Shown here in pieces: positions 1-5,530 of a stretch of DNA of 10,755 nt. The DNA comes from Proteobacteria bacterium UBA6156 (GTDB lineage: Bacteria; Pseudomonadota; Alphaproteobacteria; UBA2136; UBA6156), in the NCBI GenBank assembly GCA_002422365.1, contig DIUO01000008.1, positions 1-10,755 on the forward strand, given 5' to 3'. Each line of letters opens with the position of its first letter. Within the stretch, counting starts at the first letter, position 1. The notes below the pieces were generated by a model. It saw only the letters and a list, made by a program, of their open reading frames with translations, made no database searches and had not been told where the DNA came from. Made by a program: the position numbers and the translations under genes.

Positions 1-476
<476 letters not shown>

Positions 477-481
477 TAAGG

Positions 482-568
482 ATGCTTGGTGGACCTCGTT
501 AAATGTTCTGTTGACTGTATCTTGCCTACTCTGTTTTCAGAGATTCACCGCTGCGAGGCGGTTTTTTT
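482..568 (+). repeat. 16S downstream spacer repeat, copy 1
   Basis: An 87-nt stretch starting ATGCTTGGTGGACCTCG recurs at 631-717 with only three substitutions (525/674, 546/695, 550/699). It is the trailer of the 16S transcript. It contains a small CTCTG-TTTT-CAGAG hairpin (529-542) followed by the terminator hairpin. Here it sits 5 nt after the 16S tail; in copy 2 the distance is 30 nt. Confidence 0.93.
547..568 (+). terminator. Intrinsic terminator of the 16S transcript
   Basis: ACCGC (547-551) pairs with GCGGT (558-562) across a 6-nt loop, directly followed by a run of seven T. It lies about 70 nt beyond the 16S 3' end, so this 16S gene appears to be its own transcription unit. The stem is short, but the upstream CTCTG/CAGAG hairpin may assist. 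Confidence 0.75.
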
Positions 569-580
569 GTTGGAAACATA

Positions 581-600
581 CGCCTGGATCACCTCCTTTC
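581..600 (+). repeat. Duplicated 16S 3' tail with second anti-Shine-Dalgarno
   Basis: Twenty nucleotides (CGCCTGGATCACCTCCTTTC) are identical to 457-476, the last part of 16S helix 45 and the anti-SD tail. Nothing upstream of 581 resembles the rest of 16S, so this is a severed tail and not a second gene. It begins the second copy of the tail-spacer-terminator unit. Confidence 0.93.
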
Positions 601-630
601 GGGATTATAGTAGCGCGCCGTTGGCGCGAC
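601..630 (+). other. Extra 30-nt segment with a GC hairpin in repeat copy 2
   Basis: Where copy 1 has 5 nt (477-481), copy 2 has 30 nt. These contain CGCGCC (614-619), a GTT loop and GGCGCG (623-628), a 6-bp perfect hairpin. Its role is unknown. It could derive from the spacer of another 16S copy or be a short insertion. Confidence 0.6.
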
Positions 631-718
631 ATGCTTGGTGGACCTCGTTAAATGTTCTGTTGACTGTATCTTGTCTACTCTGTTTTCAGAGATTGACCAC
701 TGCGAGGCGGTTTTTTTT
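631..718 (+). repeat. 16S downstream spacer repeat, copy 2, with weakened terminator
   Basis: Near-identical to 482-568. The terminator stem has decayed: A699 replaces G550 and would face C708, an A-C mismatch in ACCAC/GCGGT (696-700 with 707-711). A run of eight T follows (711-718). It probably still terminates, but less well than copy 1. Reading frames across both repeats are by-products and not genes. Confidence 0.9.
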
Positions 719-723
719 GTATT

Positions 724-737
724 GTTTACTAGTAAAC
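724..737. promoter_or_regulatory. 14-bp perfect palindrome upstream of the HIRAN gene (possible operator)
   Basis: GTTTACTAGTAAAC is a perfect palindrome 38 nt before the start codon at 776. It overlaps the spacer of a weak candidate promoter, TTGTTT (723-728) and TATCCT (745-750), 16 nt apart. The symmetry suggests a dimeric repressor site. No regulator gene is adjacent, so the assignment is an inference. Confidence 0.4.
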
Positions 738-775
738 TCCGAGTATCCTTTATCCCTATAAAAAAGGGTATTGAT

Positions 776-1297
776 ATGGCTAGGCGTAAATCTAAAAATA
801 CTAAGCTTATCGAAGGTATTATAATTGGAGTTGTTACTGCAGTTGCAGTTGTTGTGATGGTTACGTTTCAGGTTTTAAAAATGCTTTTTGCATCATTCTC
901 GGATGAAAAGCACGTCGTGAAGCGTTTGAATGCAAAAACTTCTGATTTTACGTTTCTAATAGGGATTGTTGGAGAGAGCTTTGATAATTCAAACGGTGTT
1001 TCCCGTCAGAAGATTATCAAAAAGGAATGCAAAGCAGGCGATATTTTAATATTAAAGCCATATAACGACCCTCATGATGAATTTGCCGTGGGTGTTTTTA
1101 CAGAAACCGGAAAACAAATTGGCTTTATACCAAGAGATGAATCATTTGGTTCGCATGAATCTTTAAATGAACATATTCATGAAACCTATAAGAATGGTTG
1201 GAACTATTCAGCTGAAATTGAGAGTATTCATGGTGGTACTGAGGATAAACCAAGTGTGGGTGTGGTTATAAGGATTTTTATCAAAAAACCTATATAG
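776..1297 (+). CDS. Membrane-anchored HIRAN-domain protein
   Basis: A 173-aa protein. The start is the ATG at 776, preceded by AAAGGG (763-768) 7 nt away; an upstream in-frame ATG at 635 lies inside the spacer repeat and is rejected. Residues 1-10 are basic (MARRKSKNTK) and residues 14-38 form one hydrophobic segment, so an N-in membrane anchor is likely. Residues 58-170 match the HIRAN domain pattern: GIVGESF (63-69), NDPHDEFAVGVF (97-108, equivalent to the usual NPYDxNAV block) and GFIPRDES (116-123). HIRAN domains are known from SNF2/HLTF-type helicases and as standalone bacterial modules. In HLTF the domain binds 3' DNA ends. A role in nucleic-acid processing at the membrane is inference. 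The gene is much more AT-rich than its surroundings, which suggests recent acquisition. Confidence 0.8.
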   Translation: MARRKSKNTKLIEGIIIGVVTAVAVVVMVTFQVLKMLFASFSDEKHVVKRLNAKTSDFTFLIGIVGESFDNSNGVSRQKIIKKECKAGDILILKPYNDPHDEFAVGVFTETGKQIGFIPRDESFGSHESLNEHIHETYKNGWNYSAEIESIHGGTEDKPSVGVVIRIFIKKPI

Positions 1298-1326
1298 AAT
1301 TAAGCCATTAAAACTATATAGGTTTT
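1285..1326 (+). terminator. 13-bp perfect hairpin overlapping the HIRAN stop codon
   Basis: AAAACCTATATAG (1285-1297) pairs perfectly with CTATATAGGTTTT (1314-1326) around a 16-nt loop. The left arm includes the last codons and the TAG stop. The right arm ends in TTTT, so it can work as an intrinsic terminator, although the stem is AT-rich and there is no long U-run beyond it. Confidence 0.6.
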
Positions 1327-1446
1327 AGCACGCGTTATTCTCATTTCCGCAGTTCGTGGGTGGCGGCCTTCGCTGCCAGGGGGGCAGAATATAAGTTGTG
1401 CTGGATACTTACCTAATTCTGAGAATGAAAGCTGATGATGAATTAC

Positions 1447-1478
1447 GCCTTATAGTTGGGGCGGAGGAGGGTGTGGGT
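1447..1478. repeat. Diverged copy of the 3' end of the 1954-2835 gene
   Basis: These 32 nt match 1958-1989 at 27 positions, with the last 14 identical (AGGAGGGTGTGGGT). The second copy is the 3' end of the minus-strand membrane-protein gene. The GNAT gene is thus bracketed by two same-orientation copies of its neighbour's 3' end. The rest of 1298-1512 holds only a small GC hairpin (GGCGGC-CTTC-GCTGCC, about 1362-1377) and no gene. Confidence 0.6.
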
Positions 1479-1512
1479 AATGAGAGTGGTGGATTGGTGT
1501 TAGGATGCGCAT

Positions 1513-1947
1513 ATGAATTTGCAGGTTTTTTCGGGTTCCCGTGAGGATGTGTTGGCTTATGAGGCCTTGGTGTGTGCGGGAATGCATCCGGATGATGTGC
1601 ACACTCCGGAAGAATTTGCCACGATGATAGGAGATGGCCGATTGCAGGCCTGGTGGTGGGTGGAAGGTGATGAAAAAGTTGGGTGGTGCGCGATTTACCC
1701 GTGGCATAACAAGTTTGCTCCGCAGGCATGGCATTTGTATGGGATTTGGGTGCGGGAAGATTGGCGGCTTAAAGGTTTGGGCGAGGCGATGTGGCGATTT
1801 ATGATGGAGATGGTGCCTGTGGGCGTGCCGATGACCGTTTCGGCTCAGCCAGGTAAGCTTGGAAGCGAGGCTTTGGTGCGAAAATACGGTTTTGAATTTG
1901 TTTGTTGGAATGCGCCTTGGAATGAGTATGTGAATTGGAATAAATAA
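1513..1947 (+). CDS. GNAT-family N-acetyltransferase
   Basis: A 144-aa protein with the GNAT fold signature. Motif A lies in GIWVREDWRLKGLGEAMW (77-94), with the acetyl-CoA pyrophosphate-binding R-x-x-G-x-G as RLKGLG (85-90). Residues 118-130 (SEALVRKYGFEFV) look like the following alpha/beta motif. The substrate cannot be told; the many Trp residues (WWW at 47-49, and 132-142) may line a hydrophobic acceptor pocket. The start ATG at 1513 has AGGA (1502-1505) 7 nt upstream. Its stop is six bases from the stop of the convergent membrane-protein gene. Base composition is near 50% GC, between the AT-rich HIRAN gene and the GC-rich genes to the right. The duplicated flank (1447-1478 and 1958-1989) suggests that it arrived as an insertion. 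Confidence 0.85.
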   Translation: MNLQVFSGSREDVLAYEALVCAGMHPDDVHTPEEFATMIGDGRLQAWWWVEGDEKVGWCAIYPWHNKFAPQAWHLYGIWVREDWRLKGLGEAMWRFMMEMVPVGVPMTVSAQPGKLGSEALVRKYGFEFVCWNAPWNEYVNWNK

Positions 1948-1953
1948 GGGTGT

Positions 1954-2835
1954 TCAGGCCTTATAACTTGGCCGCAGGAGGGTGTGGGTTATTAGGGGGA
2001 GGGTGAGGGCGAGGGTGGTGGCGTCTGTCGCTTGGGAGAGGATGAGGATGGTGAAGAGGGTGGTGAGTAGCCAGGCGAGTTGCTGCGGGGCGGCCCACCA
2101 GCGCCAGTGGTAGATGCTTTGGACGGCGACGATGGCGAGGAGGGCGAGGGCAGCGAGGCCCTCGGGGCCCGTGGTGAAGGTTTGGAAGGTGGAGGTGGCG
2201 ATGACCCCCCACCAGTGGGCGGAGTAGGCTTGATACAGCGCGAAGGTGAAGGCGGTGCCGCCTAGGGCCACGGCCAGGGCTCGCTTGGGCCACACGGCCA
2301 TGAGCGTGAGCCCGGTGAGGGCCGGCAGCACTGTGAGCACCGGGTGGGCCAGTGTGGCGGCGGCGAGGAGGAGGATGCGGGCGGTGAGCTCGGCCGCGCC
2401 AACCCGATGTTGCGACAGCAGCATGAGCAGCGTGAGAATGAACAGCCCAGCAGCCGGGTAGGGGCTGGCAAAGCCGGTGGCGCCCGGCCACATGGCCAGG
2501 CTGGTGAAGGTAACCAGCAGAAAGCGGTTGAGCTGCACCCATGGCATGTGCCCGGCCCGCAGCACAAAGGCGGTGAAGCTGAGGCTCAGCATAAGGAGGA
2601 GTGTGGGGATGCCAGGTTGCTGGGTAACCGCCAGAGCCAGCATAAGCCCCGTAAAAGGCCAGGCCGAACCCATCAGGCGTGAGGACGCAGGGGGCAGGGT
2701 GATAACGTATATGGCGAGCGCCTGAGCCGCCAGCATGAGGCCAAGGGCGAGGGGGGTGGCGTTGTTGGCGAGGGCAAGCGGCAGCGACGTAAAGAAGCTG
2801 GCGGCGATAAGCAGGGGCAGGGTGTGTTTGTGCAT
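1954..2835 (-). CDS. Polytopic membrane protein of unknown family
   Basis: A 293-aa, strongly hydrophobic protein with about nine or ten membrane-spanning segments separated by very short loops. Examples are the segments around LALGLMLAAQALAIYVITL, GIPTLLLMLSLSFTAFVL and LTARILLLAAATLAHPVL. I do not recognise a family or any catalytic motif. The start is uncertain: ATG 2835 (MHKHTLPLL) directly precedes the first hydrophobic segment, and an ATG five codons upstream (2850) is also possible. A further in-frame start at 2988 would add a non-hydrophobic 46-residue leader without a ribosome site. A TAGAAT hexamer ends 5 nt before ATG 2835, so the transcript could be almost leaderless. It ends in TGA, convergent with the GNAT gene, and is divergent from the zf-TFIIB-like gene. 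Confidence 0.7.
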   Translation of the reverse strand: MHKHTLPLLIAASFFTSLPLALANNATPLALGLMLAAQALAIYVITLPPASSRLMGSAWPFTGLMLALAVTQQPGIPTLLLMLSLSFTAFVLRAGHMPWVQLNRFLLVTFTSLAMWPGATGFASPYPAAGLFILTLLMLLSQHRVGAAELTARILLLAAATLAHPVLTVLPALTGLTLMAVWPKRALAVALGGTAFTFALYQAYSAHWWGVIATSTFQTFTTGPEGLAALALLAIVAVQSIYHWRWWAAPQQLAWLLTTLFTILILSQATDATTLALTLPLITHTLLRPSYKA

Positions 2836-2933
2836 AGTGTATTCTAACATTGGAAGAGCCGTTTGTGGGCGTTGGTGGGTATTTGCAAGGCATTGAAATG
2901 TCGTTTTTTGAGGGTGGGGATGTTCGGTTTCGG

Positions 2934-2962
2934 TTGCTTGCAGGGCCCCGCTTTGCTGGAAT
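2934..2962 (+). promoter_or_regulatory. Weak candidate promoter for the zf-TFIIB-like gene
   Basis: TTGCTT (2934-2939) and TGGAAT (2957-2962) are 17 nt apart, 40 nt upstream of the start at 3003. Spacing is ideal but the hexamers are only moderate matches. The 2836-3002 gap must hold promoters for both divergent genes. Confidence 0.3.
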
Positions 2963-3002
2963 GGCCGGGCAGTAAGGATAACAACCAAGGGAGGACTGCC
3001 AA

Positions 3003-3308
3003 ATGCCGTTACTTGTAAGCCCGATTGATGGGCAAACCCCGATGCAACAGATTAAGCGCGATGGGATTGAAATTGACCGCTGCCCGGTGAGTGGGGGTGT
3101 GTGGCTGGATAAAGGCGAGCTGGAAAAGCTGCTGGCTGCTGTGCAAAATGCCGCCGCTGAAGAGCGTGTGCACTATGCGGAGTATAGGCAGCAGGCACCT
3201 GCGCGGCCGCACAACGCGCACTACCGCGATGATGACTATGAAGATTATCATCATAAAAAATATGGCAAGAAGAGCAAGATGAAGAGCATTTTCGATTTGT
3301 TCGATTAG
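3003..3308 (+). CDS. zf-TFIIB-like (COG3809-type) small protein lacking most zinc ligands
   Basis: A 101-aa protein. ATG 3003 has a strong Shine-Dalgarno, GGGAGGA (2990-2996). Residues 5-45 follow the zf-TFIIB pattern: SPIDG, then GIEIDRCPVSGGVWLDKGELEKLL (20-43). The usual form has two CxxC pairs; here the first Cys is Ser (VSPIDG), the second is absent, and CPxC has become CPVS, leaving a single Cys (27). Zinc binding in the classical manner is therefore unlikely, while the fold-defining GGVWLDxGELEKLL core is intact. The C-terminal half is rich in Tyr, His, Asp and Lys (YRDDDYEDYHHKKYGKK, 74-90), low-complexity and probably disordered. Function of the family is not established. Confidence 0.78.
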   Translation: MPLLVSPIDGQTPMQQIKRDGIEIDRCPVSGGVWLDKGELEKLLAAVQNAAAEERVHYAEYRQQAPARPHNAHYRDDDYEDYHHKKYGKKSKMKSIFDLFD

Positions 3309-3326
3309 CCGGAGAATACTCGCAGT

Positions 3327-3351
3327 AAAAGGGCCCCTGAGGGGCCTTTTT
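3327..3351. terminator. Bidirectional terminator between convergent genes
   Basis: AAAAGGGCCCC (3327-3337) pairs with GGGGCCTTTTT (3341-3351) around a TGA loop, with one G-U pair. An A-run on one side and a T-run on the other let it serve both the zf-TFIIB-like gene (plus) and the antiporter-like gene (minus), which ends at 3359. Confidence 0.9.
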
Positions 3352-3358
3352 GCGGGGG

Positions 3359-4318
3359 TTACATGCTGTGCAGCAGGTAGCCGAGGAAGACGAGGTAGGC
3401 GAGGAGGAAGAGCGTGGCCTCGGCCCGTTTAAACTTGCGCATGGAGGGGTGGGTGAAAATGAGGAACATGACCGCCGCGCCTGCCAACACATAAAAACTG
3501 GTGAGAATGCTGCCGCCCCACACCAGCTTGACCGGGCTGAACAGGATAAGCAGGCCGCAAATGCCCAGCAGGTTGAACAGTGTGTTGCCCACCAGGTTGT
3601 TGAGGAGTTGGGTGTGTTGCTTGTTCTGGTACGCCAAAAGCGACGACACCAACTGCGGCAGCGCCGTGCCCACCGCCAGCACCGTGAGCCCCATGAACGG
3701 TGCGCTGAGTGTGCGGTTGAGGGTGAGCTGCTGGGTGACATCGACCAACAAATTAGCGCCCAGCACCAGCCCCACCAGGCCCAGGCCGAAGAACACCATG
3801 TGGAGGAAGGGCGGAAGGTTGCGGGTTTCTTTCAGGAGGGGGAGGGCGACGGGGTGTTTGTGCTCGGACCAATAAGCCAGCCCGACATAGAGCGCCAAGG
3901 TGCCGAGCATGGCGCCGCCCAGCCAGCGGGGCAGCGGCATATTGTGCAAGGTGAAGTAGGTAAAGACGGCGGCCACGCCGACGGCCAGCAGGGCGAGGGG
4001 GAGGTTGCCGCGAGACCAGAGGCGGATATTCAGTTGGACGGCCCCGCCGCTGAGGCCGACGGCGCCCAGAGTGGCAAAGATATTGAAGATGCTGGCGCCC
4101 ACCACCATAGCCAAAGCCATGACCGGCGTTTGCGAAATGCCCGCCTGAATGGCAGTGAACAGCTGCGGCGTGCTGGTGCCAAAGGCGATAATAACCAAAC
4201 CGATGAGAAAACTGGGCAAGCCCACCGCCTGAGCAAGCCCCACCGTGCCGCGCATAAGCGCTGCGGCGCCGAGGGCCAGAAAGGTGAGCCCGCCGAGCAG
4301 GGTTAAAAACAAAAACAT
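3359..4318 (-). CDS. CaCA-family Na+/Ca2+ (YrbG-like) antiporter homologue with both signature Glu replaced by Gln
   Basis: A 319-aa membrane protein, the usual length for YrbG-type cation/Ca2+ exchangers, with the two inverted alpha-repeats of the CaCA superfamily and about ten membrane segments. Repeat 1 is GLVIIAFGTSTPQLFTAIQA (40-59) followed by VVGASIFNI (72-80). Repeat 2 is GLTVLAVGTALPQLVSSLLA (210-229) followed by NLVGNTLFNL (241-250). In active members each repeat carries GTSxPE, whose Glu (E54 and E213 in NCX_Mj) binds the transported ion. Here both are Gln (Q52, codon 4163-4165; Q222, codon 3653-3655). The G-N-x-x-G-S-N-x-F-N blocks are also altered. The fold is kept but Ca2+ binding should be weakened, so the substrate may differ (for example a monovalent ion) or the protein may be a non-classical paralogue. 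No clear ribosome site precedes ATG 4318. Confidence 0.85.
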   Translation of the reverse strand: MFLFLTLLGGLTFLALGAAALMRGTVGLAQAVGLPSFLIGLVIIAFGTSTPQLFTAIQAGISQTPVMALAMVVGASIFNIFATLGAVGLSGGAVQLNIRLWSRGNLPLALLAVGVAAVFTYFTLHNMPLPRWLGGAMLGTLALYVGLAYWSEHKHPVALPLLKETRNLPPFLHMVFFGLGLVGLVLGANLLVDVTQQLTLNRTLSAPFMGLTVLAVGTALPQLVSSLLAYQNKQHTQLLNNLVGNTLFNLLGICGLLILFSPVKLVWGGSILTSFYVLAGAAVMFLIFTHPSMRKFKRAEATLFLLAYLVFLGYLLHSM

Positions 4319-4450
4319 GTGGGCAGGCTAGAGGAACCTGCCGCTAGCGGCAAGGATATGCCGGAATTACCACCGGGGGGCGTGGGTTTTGGGGCACGGT
4401 CGAAGACTAGGTATCAGGATTAGAGGATAAGAGGGTACGAGGGGGGCGTT
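4319..4450. other. Intergenic stretch upstream of the antiporter gene
   Basis: No gene. It contains a GGCAGG/CCTGCC inverted repeat (4322-4327 with 4336-4341), a CCGCTAGCGG palindrome (4341-4350), and on the minus strand CTAATCCTGATACC (about 4409-4422). The last resembles tracts upstream of two other minus-strand genes. Confidence 0.5.
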
Positions 4451-5209
4451 TCAGGCGGCCTGGGTTTGGGTGGGGGTGGCGCCGTTGCTGTGGGCGGGGT
4501 TGAGGTAGTTGGTCAGCACGCGGTCGGCGAGGGCGAAGTCGCCATCGACCAAGGCGGCGTTGATGCGCATTTGGACTTGGATGGTGCGCATGATTTCGTC
4601 GGGATTTTCGAACCGGGTGGCGCGGTTGTTGCTTTCAAACGCGATAAGCGTTTGCAGCAGCAGGTGGCCCAGCATGCAGCCGCTGAGGCGTGCCATGTGC
4701 AGGTGCCAGGCGGTTTCGGTTTGGGCGTTGTCGGCCGCGTTGGCGTGGCGGTTAAGGGTGAAGCGGTGGAGTTCTCCGCGTTGTTGGGCGGGCACTTTGG
4801 CCAAGCGGGCGAGGAGGTCTCTTTGTATCAGGCAGCGCATGTGGGCGAGGTCGGTGAGGTTGCCGCGCAGGCCGGGGGCGGCCATGGCGAGGTCGGCCAT
4901 CAGTTGTGAGAGGTCGGGCGTGCGGACGAAGCTGCCACGGCCGGGTGTGACCTCGAGCAGGCCGGAGGTGCGGAGCATTTGGATGGCCTCCCGCAAGGTA
5001 GTGCGGCTGACGCCGAATTGCTGGCAGAGCATGGCTTCGGTCGGCAGTTGGTCTCCGGGGTTGAGTTGGCCGGTGCTGATGAGGCGGCGGAGCTCGGTTG
5101 CGATAAACGTGCTGCGGCGGTGGCGCGGGGCAAGGGGAGATATGGCAATGTTGGCCTGCTTGGGGGGGAGCATGGGGTTGCTTTCCACTCTGTTGCTGTT
5201 GCTCAGCAT
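4451..5209 (-). CDS. GntR-family transcriptional regulator, FadR/FCD subgroup
   Basis: A 252-aa protein. An N-terminal winged helix-turn-helix occupies about residues 34-97, with the GntR hallmarks LISTGQLNPGDQLPTEAMLC (43-62), FGVSRTTLREAIQMLRTSGL (65-84) and a wing GRGSFV (90-95). The all-helical C-terminal effector domain (about 115-240) is FCD-like: ETAWHLHMARLSG (165-177) corresponds to the usual DxxxH metal-ligand helix. The later two His of typical FCD domains are not present (QVQMRINAAL at 211-220, TNYL at 233-236), so a bound metal is doubtful. Family members sense small organic acids or acyl-CoAs; the ligand here is unknown. ATG 5209 is chosen because a good promoter lies at 5234-5262. 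A longer frame from TTG 5248 would begin upstream of the transcription start; ATG 5173 is an alternative. Confidence 0.85.
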   Translation of the reverse strand: MLSNSNRVESNPMLPPKQANIAISPLAPRHRRSTFIATELRRLISTGQLNPGDQLPTEAMLCQQFGVSRTTLREAIQMLRTSGLLEVTPGRGSFVRTPDLSQLMADLAMAAPGLRGNLTDLAHMRCLIQRDLLARLAKVPAQQRGELHRFTLNRHANAADNAQTETAWHLHMARLSGCMLGHLLLQTLIAFESNNRATRFENPDEIMRTIQVQMRINAALVDGDFALADRVLTNYLNPAHSNGATPTQTQAA

Positions 5210-5233
5210 TATGTATTTTTGCTGATAGGATGA

Positions 5234-5262
5234 ATGATATGGATGCAACCGATAGTTGTAAA
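5234..5262 (-). promoter_or_regulatory. Sigma70-like promoter of the GntR-family gene
   Basis: On the minus strand TTTACA (5257-5262) and TATCAT (5234-5239) are separated by exactly 17 nt. The predicted transcription start near 5227 gives a leader of about 18 nt to ATG 5209. Confidence 0.65.
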
Positions 5263-5387
5263 GCGTATTTGTTCACACCTTGCACTATAAAGTTATATAA
5301 AAAAGAGGCGATGTGATGAAAAAGTGACTCTGAGCCTTTTAGAGAGGAGAGTAGAGAGAAAGAGATATGCCTCCCGGCGGGGGTGGG

Positions 5388-5448
5388 CCCCGGATAGCGA
5401 GCGGGTGGCAAAAAATGAGATTTTTTGCCACCCGCTACGCTTCCGGGG
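5388..5448. repeat. Very long intergenic hairpin (28 paired bases)
   Basis: A perfect 17-bp inner stem (5400-5416 with 5420-5436) closes on a GAG triloop. It is extended by AGCG/CGCT (5396-5399 with 5438-5441) and CCCCGGA/TCCGGGG (5388-5394 with 5442-5448), with only single-base bulges. The inner stem has six A facing six T next to the loop, the outer stem is GC-rich. It lies in the 320-nt gap between the GntR gene and ugd. Similar architectures occur at 10354-10407 and 10496-10553. A repeat-element or RNA-structural role is inferred. The rest of 5263-5530 shows no gene. Confidence 0.85.
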
Positions 5449-5481
5449 TGACGCCAACCCCATATGTAAGAGCTAGGCCAT

Positions 5482-5504
5482 AAAACAAGGAGGCAGGGCC
5501 TCCT
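5482..5504 (-). terminator. Intrinsic terminator of ugd
   Basis: Read on the minus strand, AGGAGGC, a CCT loop and GCCTCCT (5488-5504) form a 7-bp GC-rich stem followed by TGTTTT. It lies 27 nt beyond the ugd stop codon. Confidence 0.75.
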
Positions 5505-5530
5505 CGTAAGCCTTTCGCGCGTAGCGGCTT

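Noticed and set aside
635..775. An N-terminal 47-residue extension of the HIRAN protein
   Set aside because: It would be encoded by the spacer repeat and terminator; ATG 776 has a ribosome site and begins with a proper basic residue/membrane-anchor pattern.
1409..1734. Two minus-strand frames opposite the GNAT gene
   Set aside because: Pro/His-rich shadows without ribosome sites; their C-terminal parts only reflect the duplicated 3' end of the neighbouring gene.
2836..2988. N-terminal extension of the unknown membrane protein from ATG 2988
   Set aside because: The 46 extra residues are non-hydrophobic, lack a ribosome site, and fill the divergent promoter gap.
3350..4306. A 318-codon open frame on the plus strand opposite the antiporter gene
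   Set aside because: Its product is a low-complexity Gln/Ala/Glu/His string without family pattern; it is the antisense shadow of a GC-rich membrane gene whose own frame has both CaCA repeats.
4509..5225. Plus-strand open frame opposite the GntR regulator
   Set aside because: Ser/Arg/Trp-rich shadow; the regulator has an intact helix-turn-helix and promoter.
5210..5248. TTG start for the GntR regulator at 5248
   Set aside because: It lies upstream of the expected transcription start of the TTTACA-N17-TATCAT promoter.
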